This document shows, piece by piece, positions 43,728 through 51,743 of a stretch of 55,336 nucleotides of DNA. This DNA is from a virus. The DNA lies in IMG/VR virus record IMGVR_UViG_3300027712_000039, positions 1 through 55,336 of that record, one strand, 5' to 3'. Position numbers and translations under genes: made by a program. Under the pieces are notes generated by a model. It was not told the DNA's origin. It did no database searches and worked only from the letters and a program-made list of their open reading frames with translations. Within the stretch, counting starts at the first letter, position 1, and each line of letters opens with the position of its first letter.

Positions 43728-44258
43728 ATGGCTTATAATCTTTATACCGACAAACCTAACAAATTCAATTGTAATATTGAAATAGAAGGAACATCACTAG
43801 CAAAATCTAAAGTTAGATTGGTAGTTGAAACAGACGAGATGTCTTATATGTTTAACGGATTTATTGAAAACACAGGACTATGTGAAGTTAATATTCCAAA
43901 AACAAAAAACTTCTTACCTGAAGGAACAAAAGGTAATATGAGATTAGAAGTTATTGCTGATGATGTATATTTTGAACCATGGTCATCTGACTTTAATGTA
44001 AAAACAAACAAAAAGGTTAATGTGGTTGTTACTGAACAAGTTGAAGACAAACCAAAACTTTCAGTTCAAGTATTCGAACAAAAAGAAGAACCCGTTAAAC
44101 CTAAAATAGTTGAAACTCGTACTATTAAAGAAGAAGTTATTGTTGCAAAACCGAAAATCGAAGAAAAAAAGATTGTAACTCCAAAACCAGTTAAGAAACA
44201 ATCAAACAGTGCTCAATTCACCAAAGAAGAGTTCATGAGAATGTTAATGAGAAAGTAA
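43728..44258 (+). CDS. Virion-structural candidate with Lys/Pro-rich tail
   Basis: 176 residues from the ATG at 43728; another ATG at 43710 is in frame but overlaps the previous stop. The first ~100 residues form a beta-domain (F-N-C-N-I-E-I-E-G-T-S-L-A-K-S-K-V-R-L-V-V-E, G-N-M-R-L-E-V-I-A-D-D-V-Y-F-E-P-W). A proline/lysine/glutamate-rich linker and a basic helix end in F-T-K-E-E-F-M-R-M-L-M-R-K. Layout and motif resemble prohead core proteins of T4-like phages, but I cannot name one. Late by its promoter element. Confidence 0.6.
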   Translation: MAYNLYTDKPNKFNCNIEIEGTSLAKSKVRLVVETDEMSYMFNGFIENTGLCEVNIPKTKNFLPEGTKGNMRLEVIADDVYFEPWSSDFNVKTNKKVNVVVTEQVEDKPKLSVQVFEQKEEPVKPKIVETRTIKEEVIVAKPKIEEKKIVTPKPVKKQSNSAQFTKEEFMRMLMRK

Positions 44259-44405
44259 CTCAATAATATCTCTTACAAATTCAACAAAACCATAGACAGT
44301 AAATCCAAAAACTAATACTCCCACAATAACCTGAGGAACAATACTCTGTTTCATCTTATCACATTTAGTACATTTTTTTTCTTCTACTTTAATTTCTTTT
44401 TCCAT
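44244..44405 (-). CDS. Small membrane protein with CxxC motif
   Basis: 53 residues. N-terminal charged part with C12-T-K-C15, then a single membrane span (about 22-42, I-V-P-Q-V-I-V-G-V-L-V-F-G-F-T-V-Y). The ATG is at 44405 and the stop at 44244-44246, 15 bases into the end of the convergent plus-strand gene. Short, but the regular topology and the charged ends argue for a true gene. Role unknown. Confidence 0.55.
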   Translation of the reverse strand: MEKEIKVEEKKCTKCDKMKQSIVPQVIVGVLVFGFTVYGFVEFVRDIIELLSH

Positions 44406-44426
44406 AAGATAATTTTAGAATAATTT

Positions 44427-44978
44427 TTAATCTAAGTAAACAATTGGAATACTTTCTAAAATAGATTCCATGAAAACTTTTGGTGACTCAGGACCTTTGA
44501 ATTTTTTTAACATCTTACCATCTTTAGAAAACGCTGATGTAAAGATAAAGTAAGTCTCACCAATCTCACGAGCAAGACCTATTTCCATATAATCAAAATC
44601 TTCTTCTCTTGGGTTATCTGAATATTTTTTAACAAATATTATTTTTTGTTCAGGAATAAACTTATCATTAGAAGGCGGACCATACAACCCATAAAAATGT
44701 TGTTTAATCTTTTCGTAGTTATCATCAAAAAAATCGACAATCATATCGTTTGGAATACCAACTCTAACTACATAGTCAGGGTTTTTAATATGTCTATCCT
44801 TATCCTCTAAATAAAAGTCAGCAATCTTATCAAAACTGAATTTTCCGTATCGGTCTTCCCATTGGTGATATGATGCAAATAACCTAACCCTTTTATCTTC
44901 AATAACATCTGCAAACAAAAGAATGGGTCTTCTCCCACTCTCTATTAATATCTGTTTGATAGTATTTAAAAGTTTCAT
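44427..44978 (-). CDS. Unknown protein with capsid-targeting-like N-terminus
   Basis: 183 residues from the ATG at 44978; an upstream ATG at 45014 would place the start within the terminator of the small RNA and is rejected. The N-terminus MKLLNTIKQILIE-SGR is a short helix ending in L-I-E, similar to the prohead protease site [IL]-x-E and to the starts of the 46221 and 47590 proteins. The rest is alpha/beta with I-I-F-V-K-K-Y-S-D and E-I-G-E-T-Y-F-I-F-T. Function unknown; candidate internal protein. TATTTATC lies four bases before the ATG. Confidence 0.6.
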   Translation of the reverse strand: MKLLNTIKQILIESGRRPILLFADVIEDKRVRLFASYHQWEDRYGKFSFDKIADFYLEDKDRHIKNPDYVVRVGIPNDMIVDFFDDNYEKIKQHFYGLYGPPSNDKFIPEQKIIFVKKYSDNPREEDFDYMEIGLAREIGETYFIFTSAFSKDGKMLKKFKGPESPKVFMESILESIPIVYLD

Positions 44979-44982
44979 ATAA

Positions 44983-44990
44983 GATAAATA
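44983..44990 (-). promoter_or_regulatory. TATTTATC element on minus strand
   Basis: Minus-strand sense TATTTATC, one mismatch to TATTTATA, directly after the terminator of the small RNA and four bases before the ATG at 44978. A terminator followed by this element also occurs at 54993-55027. Confidence 0.4.
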
Positions 44991-44993
44991 TAG

Positions 44994-45029
44994 AAAAAAA
45001 CGAAAGGGAACCATTACTGATTCCCTTTC
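44994..45029 (-). terminator. Intrinsic terminator of the small RNA
   Basis: Minus-strand 9-bp stem GAAAGGGAA / TTCCCTTTC (45029-45021 with 45010-45002), ten-base loop, then C and seven Ts. Confidence 0.75.
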
Positions 45030-45120
45030 TTTGACCTGGGGGTCGGGTTTGTGAACCTGTGTCTACTTACGCTAAACACCCAACGGTAAGTTTTTTTGTG
45101 GAGAGCTTACTTCCTTAATT
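44994..45120 (-). ncRNA. Candidate structured small RNA of about 125 nt
   Basis: No good coding frame covers this interval. Reading the minus strand there is a -7 box TATATTTG (45134 to 45127), then four hairpins in a row: ACTTAC/GTAAGT (45091-45086 with 45070-45065), GGTT/AACC (45057-45046), GACC/GGTC (45044-45033), and a 9-bp GAAAGGGAA/TTCCCTTTC (45029-45002) followed by seven Ts (45000-44994), a textbook intrinsic terminator. A second GTAAG at 45110-45106 can compete for the CTTAC arm, giving two alternative first hairpins. It may act in trans, or as an attenuator or riboswitch leader for the gene at 44978. No known RNA family is recognised. Confidence 0.6.
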
Positions 45121-45126
45121 CTTTTA

Positions 45127-45154
45127 CAAATATATATCTAAAAATCCCAACAAA
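45127..45154 (-). promoter_or_regulatory. Host-type promoter for the small RNA
   Basis: Minus-strand TATATTTG at 45134-45127 is a perfect TAnnTTTG. A TTTG lies upstream at 45154-45151 with 16 bases between, shorter than the usual 19-20, so the -33 box is uncertain. An alternative T-tract (45158-45155) gives 20. Confidence 0.5.
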
Positions 45155-45181
45155 AAAATATATTTTACACTTTTTTTGACA

Positions 45182-45189
45182 TATCTTTG
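45182..45189 (+). promoter_or_regulatory. TAnnTTTG -7 element
   Basis: TATCTTTG four bases before the ATG at 45194. No good -33 TTTG at 19-20 bases upstream. Confidence 0.4.
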
Positions 45190-45193
45190 TCCT

Positions 45194-45331
45194 ATGAAAC
45201 AGGAAATACTACCACTAAACTTACGACACGTCGCTCAAATTGTGAGACGAAATATGATTACAAAAGTTGTACCATGTGGTAAGGAGTATTCGCGTAAAAG
45301 ATTTAAGAAGGTTGATATCTACCAAGATTAG
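45194..45331 (+). CDS. Short basic protein, 45 residues
   Basis: ATG at 45194, stop TAG at 45329. M-K-Q-E-I-L-P-L-N-L-R-H-V-A, then V-R-R-N-M-I-T-K-V-V-P-C-G-K and S-R-K-R-F-K-K-V. Strongly basic with one Cys. A TATCTTTG box directly upstream and a 23-base gap to the methylase gene support a real gene. Function unknown; a nucleic-acid-binding peptide is possible. Confidence 0.5.
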   Translation: MKQEILPLNLRHVAQIVRRNMITKVVPCGKEYSRKRFKKVDIYQD

Positions 45332-45354
45332 AATTATATTTAGATAAAAAAGTT

Positions 45355-46197
45355 ATGCTAAGTTATATTGGAGGTAAAAGTAAAATCGCACCAAACCTAA
45401 TTATACCTAATATCCCAAAGGATATTGAAATTTTTATTGAGGTATTTGGTGGAATGTTTTGGACTTTTTTTAAAATGGATTTGAAACAATATCCTAATTT
45501 GAAAAGAGTTGTTTATAACGACTTTAATCCTTTGAACTATAATTTGTTTATGTGTCTTCAGGACCCTAAAACTTTGTTATCTGCGATTAATAACATTCCA
45601 TGTCAACAACAAGGAGTAGAGGTAACACCACCAGTTTATAAAGAACAATTTAATGAGTTCCAAAAGGAAATTTTCTCTCATGGTTTAACAATTAACTATC
45701 CTGATTATGGTGTTGCTGCGAAGTATGCTTATGTTCTAACTCAAGTATTCAGTGGTTCAAAACCTGAGACATCAAGTTTTATTGATTTGAAGGGTAAGTA
45801 TAAGTCAAAATATCTTACCTTTAGAGATAAATTATCTAAACCTGAGTGGGTGGAACATTTCAATAGAATATCGGAGTTTAGATTGGGAGATTTTGAAGAT
45901 GTGATTAAAGAGTTTGATAGTCCTACAACATATTTTTATGTAGACCCACCATATTGGAAGACTGAAAACTATTACTCAAACCACGATTTTGATAGGGAAG
46001 ACCACGAAAGATTGGCAGATTGTTTGAAAGGTATTAAAGGTAAGTTTAGTTTATCTTACTACGATTTTCAGTTGTTGAATGAGTGGTTCCCAAAGGAGGA
46101 ATACAAATGGGAGAAGAAAGAATTTGCTAAAGCGGCGGCGGCGAAAAAAGGAAAAACCCAAAATATGGGGGAAGAATTATTAATTATGAATTATTGA
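45355..46197 (+). CDS. Orphan Dam-like adenine-N6 DNA methyltransferase
   Basis: 280 residues of D12 class. S-Y-I-G-G-K-S-K-I-A-P (3-13) and E-V-F-G-G-M-F bind S-adenosylmethionine, V-Y-N-D-F-N-P-L-N is motif II-like, and Y-V-D197-P-P-Y200 is the catalytic motif. No restriction gene is next to it, so it is an orphan. Usual role: protection against host restriction or marking of DNA. Its sequence differs clearly from the methyltransferase at 25219. The stop overlaps an in-frame upstream start of the next gene, which really begins at 46221. Confidence 0.85.
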   Translation: MLSYIGGKSKIAPNLIIPNIPKDIEIFIEVFGGMFWTFFKMDLKQYPNLKRVVYNDFNPLNYNLFMCLQDPKTLLSAINNIPCQQQGVEVTPPVYKEQFNEFQKEIFSHGLTINYPDYGVAAKYAYVLTQVFSGSKPETSSFIDLKGKYKSKYLTFRDKLSKPEWVEHFNRISEFRLGDFEDVIKEFDSPTTYFYVDPPYWKTENYYSNHDFDREDHERLADCLKGIKGKFSLSYYDFQLLNEWFPKEEYKWEKKEFAKAAAAKKGKTQNMGEELLIMNY

Positions 46198-46199
46198 TA

Positions 46200-46207
46200 T
46201 ATTTATA
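46200..46207 (+). promoter_or_regulatory. TATTTATA element, candidate phage promoter
   Basis: Exact TATTTATA just after the methylase stop and 13 bases before the ATG at 46221. Confidence 0.5.
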
Positions 46208-46220
46208 TATAAAATTAGAA

Positions 46221-47573
46221 ATGAAATTTACTAATATTTTAACAAACATTATTTTAGAAGATTCAAGATTTAACCTTTTATACGATAAATTAGTAGATAA
46301 AGGTGGAAGAAAACCTGAACCAGGTAAAATCCCTTTTGATACATTAAAGACAATTATCTTTGCTGACCCTACAACAAGAGCTCCGCAGAGCTTACTTCAA
46401 AATATTGAAGCCTTAACGCCTGAACAAATGGAAATTGTTAAGGTTGGTAAGTACACTAATTGGATACTAAAGAACTTTTTAAAACCATCATTTAATGATG
46501 AAATGGGAGATATTGAAGTTGGTTCTCCTGAATATAAGCAAGCAGTTAAAAGATACCGTAATTTATACCTTGAAGATTTGTACAAGGTTACTGATGACTT
46601 AAAGAAGTTTGAAAGATTCAAAGGTCAATTAGAAGCTGACAAAAGAGATATTAATAAATTGACTGTTGATACATTATTTGATGCGGTTAAGGACTTTAAG
46701 TTAGAAAAAACAAAAGGAACAAAACAGGAAAAAGAAGATGCTAAATCAACTTACCAATATCCTGGCTCAACGATTGCATTTAAAGGACCAAACTGGACTG
46801 TAGTTAAGATTGAAGACCAAAGTGAACTTGGTAAAAATGCTGCGTGTTTCTTTGGTGGATATCACGAACCTGATATGGGTGAAACAAGATGGTGTACATC
46901 ATCACCTGGTTTATCTTACTTCAATACTTATATTAAACAAGGGCCATTATATGTAATTCTACCTAATGAAAGTTCTGATTTGGGTAAAAAATCTGGTCTA
47001 CCTGTCGAAAGATATCAGTGGCACTTCCAGTCTAATCAGTTTATGGATAGACACGATAGAAATGTGAATATCGTTGAAATGTTACAAGGTAAGTTGGCCG
47101 AACTTAAAGAATTCTTTAAACCTGAATTCGCTAAAGGATTGGCTAAAGAGAATGGTAAGAGAGTTGATATTGTTTATCCTGAATCTTCGGCTGGTAAGTT
47201 CGTTGGATTATACGGATTTAAAGAATTGTTTGATAACCTACCTGATGACTTGGAACAATTAATCATCCAAACTTCAAAGAATACTAAAGAAACAATTGCT
47301 CTTGATGTTCCTGAAAGCGTTGGAAGATTTGATAAATTACAAATACTTTTATTAGGTGGTATGGTTAAATCTGTCCCTGACACCATTTGTAATTTAAATA
47401 GTTTACTTTTACTTGCTTTACCAAACAACCCTCAATTAACAAGTATTCCTGTTTGTATTAAAGATTTACCTATGTTAGGTTTCTTGAATGTATATCAAAG
47501 TAATGTTAAAATTCCTAAAGAACTTGAGGGCATTTTAGAACCGGAAGGTGATGGTTGTTATTATGTAGTTTAA
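46221..47573 (+). CDS. Leucine-rich-repeat protein, tandem copy 1
   Basis: 450 residues from the ATG at 46221. N-terminus MKFTNILTNIILE-DSRF, a short helix ending in I-L-E, fits a capsid-targeting sequence with an [IL]-x-E prohead protease site. A central domain of about 200 residues has conserved W-C-T-S-S-P-G-L-x-Y-F, I-K-Q-G-P-L-Y-V-I-L-P-N and E-R-Y-Q-W-H-F-Q-S-N-Q. The C-terminal ~120 residues are leucine-rich repeats of the L-x-x-L-x-x-L-x-L-x-x-x-x-x-x-x-I-P kind (F-D-K-L-Q-I-L-L-L-G-G, I-C-N-L-N-S-L-L-L-L-A-L-P). It is paralogous along its whole length to the next gene. Internal virion protein or injected effector is inferred; target unknown. Confidence 0.68.
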   Translation: MKFTNILTNIILEDSRFNLLYDKLVDKGGRKPEPGKIPFDTLKTIIFADPTTRAPQSLLQNIEALTPEQMEIVKVGKYTNWILKNFLKPSFNDEMGDIEVGSPEYKQAVKRYRNLYLEDLYKVTDDLKKFERFKGQLEADKRDINKLTVDTLFDAVKDFKLEKTKGTKQEKEDAKSTYQYPGSTIAFKGPNWTVVKIEDQSELGKNAACFFGGYHEPDMGETRWCTSSPGLSYFNTYIKQGPLYVILPNESSDLGKKSGLPVERYQWHFQSNQFMDRHDRNVNIVEMLQGKLAELKEFFKPEFAKGLAKENGKRVDIVYPESSAGKFVGLYGFKELFDNLPDDLEQLIIQTSKNTKETIALDVPESVGRFDKLQILLLGGMVKSVPDTICNLNSLLLLALPNNPQLTSIPVCIKDLPMLGFLNVYQSNVKIPKELEGILEPEGDGCYYVV

Positions 47574-47589
47574 TATAAAAAAAATAGTT

Positions 47590-48939
47590 ATGAAATTTAC
47601 AAATATCTTAAAAAAAATTATCTTAGAAGATTCAAGATTTAACCTTCTTTATGATAAACTAGTTAATAAAAATGAAAAAAAACCTGAACCAGGTAAAATC
47701 CCTTTTGAAACATTAAAGGCGGTTATTTTTGCTGACCCTACAACAAGAGCTCCGCAGAGCTTACTTCAAAATATTGAAGCCTTAACGCCTGAACAAATGG
47801 AAATTGTTAAGGTTGGTAAGTACACTCAGTGGTTATTGAAAAATTTCTTAAAACCGTCATTCAGTAATGAAATTGAAGTTGGTACTCCTGAGTACAAAAA
47901 ATCTGTTAAGGAATATCAAGATAGATTTCTTGAAGATTTATATAAAGTTACAGACGACTTAAAGAAGTTTGAAAGATTTAAAGGTCAGTTACCTCAAGAA
48001 AGTAGAGATATTGCTAAATTAACTCCTGATTTATTATTTGGTTTAGTTAAGGACTTTAAATTAGAAAAAACTAAAGGAACTAAACAAGAAAAAGAAGAAG
48101 CTAAGTCATCATATCAATACCCTGGGTCAACTGTTGAATTTAAAGGACCAAACTGGACTGTTGTTAAAATAGAAGATACTAGTGAATTAGGTAAGAATGC
48201 TGCTTGTTTCTTTGGTGGTTATCACGAACATGATAAAGGTGAATCAAGATGGTGTACGTCTTCCCCTGGATTAAATTATTTTGACTCACACATTAAACAA
48301 GGGCCTTTATATGTTATTTTACCTAACAATGCTGACAAGGTTGGTCAAAAAACAGGATTACCTCAAGAAAGATATCAGTGGCATTTCCAATCTAATCAAT
48401 ATATGGATAGAGATGATAGACCTGTTAATATTATTGATATGTTAAACGGAAAATTAACAGAACTTAAAGAATTTTTTAAACCTGTATTTGCTAAGGGTTT
48501 AACTATGAGAAATGAAAAAAAGCTTGTAATGGAGAATGATAACTCGTCAGCCGCTGGTAAGTTCATTCAATTATACGGATATAAAGAATTATTTGATAAC
48601 TTACCCGACGACATGACGCAGATAATAATTAATAATAAGAAAAATGACGTTGCTTTTGATGTTCCTGAAAGTATTGGAAGATTTGATGAGTTAAGAACAC
48701 TTTTATTAGGTGGTATGGTTAAATCAGTTCCTGATAGTATTTGTAATTTGAAAAATTTACTTATGTTGTCTTTTCCAAACAACCCTCAATTAACAAGTAT
48801 TCCTGTTTGTATTAAAGATTTACCTATGTTAGGTTTCTTAAATTTAAATGGTAGTAACGTTAAAATCCCTAAAGAACTTGAGGACATTTTAGAAGAGGAC
48901 CCGGATGACAAAGGAAAAGGTTTTTATTTTGTAGTTTAA
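47590..48939 (+). CDS. Leucine-rich-repeat protein, tandem copy 2
   Basis: 449 residues, full-length paralogue of the preceding protein, with the same N-terminus (MKFTNILKKIILE-DSRF), W-C-T-S-S-P-G-L-N-Y-F, Q-G-P-L-Y-V-I-L-P-N, R-Y-Q-W-H-F-Q-S-N-Q and C-terminal leucine-rich repeats. Differences cluster in the segments at about 90-160 and 300-345 and in the acidic end. Long DNA stretches are nearly identical (for example 46370-46450 and 47744-47824), pointing to a fairly recent duplication or gene conversion. Sixteen bases separate the genes. Confidence 0.68.
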   Translation: MKFTNILKKIILEDSRFNLLYDKLVNKNEKKPEPGKIPFETLKAVIFADPTTRAPQSLLQNIEALTPEQMEIVKVGKYTQWLLKNFLKPSFSNEIEVGTPEYKKSVKEYQDRFLEDLYKVTDDLKKFERFKGQLPQESRDIAKLTPDLLFGLVKDFKLEKTKGTKQEKEEAKSSYQYPGSTVEFKGPNWTVVKIEDTSELGKNAACFFGGYHEHDKGESRWCTSSPGLNYFDSHIKQGPLYVILPNNADKVGQKTGLPQERYQWHFQSNQYMDRDDRPVNIIDMLNGKLTELKEFFKPVFAKGLTMRNEKKLVMENDNSSAAGKFIQLYGYKELFDNLPDDMTQIIINNKKNDVAFDVPESIGRFDELRTLLLGGMVKSVPDSICNLKNLLMLSFPNNPQLTSIPVCIKDLPMLGFLNLNGSNVKIPKELEDILEEDPDDKGKGFYFVV

Positions 48940-48958
48940 TAAATTATTTATATTTTTG
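48928..48958 (+). promoter_or_regulatory. Bacteroidota-type promoter overlapping a TATTTATA element
   Basis: TTTG at 48928-48931, 19 bases, TATTTTTG at 48951-48958 (TAnnTTTG). A TATTTATA element at 48945-48952 overlaps it. The gene starts at 48978, so the mRNA leader would be about 15-20 bases. Confidence 0.6.
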
Positions 48959-48977
48959 TTTCCTAATCTTATTGACT

Positions 48978-49268
48978 ATGAAAAATGTGGATGTGGAAAT
49001 TTACTTAAATCAGTTAATAGGGTTTTTTGAAAAGAACCCCAACGATTTGATTGACCTAATTGGGGTACTTAAGAAAAATACTTTTTACGAAAGAGTTAAA
49101 GAAAAAGTTTACGAAAATCTTGATAATGGTTTGGAACTTATCCTTACTCAGCAACAACTTATTGATATTGTTGTTGGTATGTACGATGAGACAAACAAAA
49201 CTGTCAAACCGTTAGAAATAAAAACACCTGTTATCAAAACAAATTACGGAATTATTTGGCTTAACTAA
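48978..49268 (+). CDS. Small unknown protein
   Basis: 96 residues from the ATG at 48978 (an in-frame TTG lies six bases upstream). Helical first half (I-Y-L-N-Q-L-I-G-F-F-E-K-N-P-N-D-L-I-D-L-I-G-V-L) with a short beta-like end. No recognised motif. It has its own host-type promoter and precedes the DUF932-like gene promoter. Confidence 0.6.
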   Translation: MKNVDVEIYLNQLIGFFEKNPNDLIDLIGVLKKNTFYERVKEKVYENLDNGLELILTQQQLIDIVVGMYDETNKTVKPLEIKTPVIKTNYGIIWLN

Positions 49269-49286
49269 AAAACTGTTGTATATTTG
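49255..49286 (+). promoter_or_regulatory. Bacteroidota-type promoter of the DUF932/redox block
   Basis: TTTG at 49255-49258, 20 bases, TATATTTG at 49279-49286. The ATG follows at 49309. Both boxes match the consensus. Confidence 0.75.
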
Positions 49287-49308
49287 TAGTCATAAATAAA
49301 CAAACACT

Positions 49309-50055
49309 ATGAACCTACAAGATTTAAAAACAACAGTCCCAGCACTTTTCCAAACAGAAAAACTTTCAAAATTGTCTGACCGTTACACCATGGTTCCTAC
49401 CATTGATGTGGTAGACAAATTCATCCAAAACGGATGGCAAGTGAGCGGAGCAAAACAAGTGGGTAAGGGCTCATTTGGTAAACACCAAGTCCGTCTTCGT
49501 AACGCAGAACTTCCACAAGTAGGTGACTCGTTATTAGAGGCGGTAATCACCAATTCACACAACGGAACTTCAACTCTCCAAGTAGGCGCTGGTTTATTCC
49601 GACTTGTATGTAGCAATGGTTTAACTGTCCCTGTATCAACCTTCGGTGACATGAAACAAACTCACTTGAACTTGAGTATGAGTGATGTTGAATTGATTAC
49701 AGAACAATTCGTAATCAACACACCTAAAATCCAAAAGTCAGTAACCCGTATGATGGAAGTTACTATGGATACTGAAAGAAAGATTGACTTCGTATCTAAG
49801 GCGGTTGGTATCCGTTGGAAGAACACCGAGGATATTTCAACTCTAACTTTGGAGACAATCATTGACCCACTTCGTGATGGCGATAGTGATGACAACCTTT
49901 GGACCACCTTCAACGTAGTACAAGAGAAGTTAATCCGTGGAGGGTTTATCAAACAACAAGGACGTAACACTCGTTCAGTAAAGGGTATCCAATCCTTAAA
50001 CATGGATAACATGATTAACACAAAACTTTGGGAACTAGCTGAAACATTTTGTTAA
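49309..50055 (+). CDS. DUF932-family phage protein
   Basis: 248 residues. The recognisable core is E-A-V-I-T-N-S-H-N-G-T-S-T-L-Q-V-G-A-G-L-F-R-L-V-C-S-N-G-L-T-V, split here for length, at about 80-110. It is the S-H-D-G ... R-x-V-C-x-N-x-L pattern of DUF932 (phage/plasmid-like proteins). GC and codon use are a little higher than in the neighbours, as for a highly expressed early gene. Strong host-type promoter upstream. The molecular function of the family is unknown. The stop TAA and the next ATG share one base (TAATG at 50053-50057). Confidence 0.8.
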   Translation: MNLQDLKTTVPALFQTEKLSKLSDRYTMVPTIDVVDKFIQNGWQVSGAKQVGKGSFGKHQVRLRNAELPQVGDSLLEAVITNSHNGTSTLQVGAGLFRLVCSNGLTVPVSTFGDMKQTHLNLSMSDVELITEQFVINTPKIQKSVTRMMEVTMDTERKIDFVSKAVGIRWKNTEDISTLTLETIIDPLRDGDSDDNLWTTFNVVQEKLIRGGFIKQQGRNTRSVKGIQSLNMDNMINTKLWELAETFC

Positions 50056-51743
50056 TGGACAACCTATTCAAACTTATCAACGAAAAACATTATGTCGGCC
50101 ACTATCTCCCCTACAATTCGGTGGGGGAGATTGCTGATAGCATTCTTGTGGAACCATTTGGTTTGAAAGATAAATATCACGTAAGAGAGTCCTTTGATGG
50201 TAAACACCATGTTTTTACTTTTGATAAATCAGTTAATAACGATAAAGAGGAGTTTGAAAAAAACTATGGTAATCCTCTTTGTGATGTAACTGTGCAAAGA
50301 AGTACTTTTGTTGTTGAGGAGAATGAAGATAAGATTTGTTTAAAAGTATTCTATTGTGGGAAACACAGAAAGGCTGGGGAAGTATTTTTTCGTAAAAGTA
50401 CCAAACTAAACTACATTACGTTTAATAAGAAAACCAATATTTTTACGGTTGGTAAAAACACTGAATACCATAAGAAAAGAGGTAAGGGTAAGGGTAGTGT
50501 TATTAGACGAAACTCATTTCCGATATCGTTAACTACAGATGGTTATCATTCATTTATGAATGGGTTAGACGACTCTAAAACATATAATTTGGAAATTACC
50601 GAAGGTATTAATGTATTTTTATCTAAAATCGGGGCTGAAAAAATTATAAACTACGTTAGTTTACCAATGTCTTTATTTGGATGTTTGTTGGACAAACAAG
50701 GTGTTAAGAAACCTGATAATTGGAGAGGGTATTACAATGTATATCCAAAACCAACTAAAAAGGACTATAAAAAATACGGATTTAAGATGGTTGATGCTTA
50801 TATGAAATTAAACGATGTAAGTTCAGAGAAAATTAAAAAAGTATTACATAAAGTCCAAAATCCTTGTTTCAAAAGTATTAAAATGTTGATGGATGTCTTT
50901 GGGAGAGATTTTATTTTACAAAGACCTGAAGAAGAATTGTGTATTATTTTTAATACTAAAATTGACGAATCACCATTTCAACCTGTAAGACATTACTTTG
51001 AAAATTTCGGTAAAAGGGATATGAGTAATTGTTATCAGATTTACTTATTATCTAAAACAGACCATAATTTATCTACTCATACTTTTTATGACCACGTAAG
51101 ATTTTTTGATATCATTTCAAAAAACGAGCCGGTTAAATGGATGTCTAAAACTTTGAAGGAATTTAATGCTGAACATACTATTTGGTCATACAAAGTTGAC
51201 TTCTATACTACAGGAAGATACTCAAGACAATACTCCAGTGAATTTGTGGAACGAGTATCAAAACCAATCATAACAAGTGATAAAATTACATTTAACCCTA
51301 TTGTATTACAAAGTAGTGAAGAATATGTTGATGAGTCAGTACACCAGTCTAATTGTGTAAGAACTTATCAAAATAGACCTTCATCATTAATTATATCACT
51401 TCGTAAAGAAGATGGGGAGAGAGCGTCAATTGAATACAGACCATCAATTGGTAAGTTTGGTATGAATGATAACCAACCAGTTATATTCAAACGAGTTCAG
51501 ACACTTGGAAGATTTAATGGTCAATTAGATGACACTTGGGATGATGCAATTTTTATATTAGATGTTAGATTAAAAAGTATTACTAAAGAAGTGTGGGGTA
51601 ATCCTCTTGCTGAGTTTGTTACTGGTGGTGGAAGAAAAGAGTATAACTTTGTTTTTGATAAAGACGGACAACTTAACTGGGAACATTTAACAAATTCAAT
51701 TGACATCGGGGACGATTTACCTTACATTGACTTTGAATGGTAA
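50055..51743 (+). CDS. PcfJ-like protein
   Basis: 562 residues from the ATG at 50055. The C-terminal third has V-H-Q-S-N-C-V-R-T-Y, then S-L-I-I-S-L-R-K-E-D-G-E-R-A-S-I-E-Y and later Q-T-L-G-R-F-N-G-Q, the H-x-x-C-V-x-x-Y ... I-x-S-x-R ... T-I-E-Y ... Q-x-x-G-x-x-N order seen in PcfJ-like proteins of plasmids and phages. The N-terminal half is large, basic and unassigned. PcfJ itself is named from a conjugative plasmid but its biochemical role is not settled. Co-transcribed with the DUF932-like gene, as these two families often are. Confidence 0.65.
   Translation: MDNLFKLINEKHYVGHYLPYNSVGEIADSILVEPFGLKDKYHVRESFDGKHHVFTFDKSVNNDKEEFEKNYGNPLCDVTVQRSTFVVEENEDKICLKVFYCGKHRKAGEVFFRKSTKLNYITFNKKTNIFTVGKNTEYHKKRGKGKGSVIRRNSFPISLTTDGYHSFMNGLDDSKTYNLEITEGINVFLSKIGAEKIINYVSLPMSLFGCLLDKQGVKKPDNWRGYYNVYPKPTKKDYKKYGFKMVDAYMKLNDVSSEKIKKVLHKVQNPCFKSIKMLMDVFGRDFILQRPEEELCIIFNTKIDESPFQPVRHYFENFGKRDMSNCYQIYLLSKTDHNLSTHTFYDHVRFFDIISKNEPVKWMSKTLKEFNAEHTIWSYKVDFYTTGRYSRQYSSEFVERVSKPIITSDKITFNPIVLQSSEEYVDESVHQSNCVRTYQNRPSSLIISLRKEDGERASIEYRPSIGKFGMNDNQPVIFKRVQTLGRFNGQLDDTWDDAIFILDVRLKSITKEVWGNPLAEFVTGGGRKEYNFVFDKDGQLNWEHLTNSIDIGDDLPYIDFEW

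Noticed and set aside
45030-45100. tRNA in the structured intergenic region
   Set aside because: A GGTTCACAA string on the minus strand resembles a T-loop, but the T-stem does not pair and there is no acceptor or anticodon arm.
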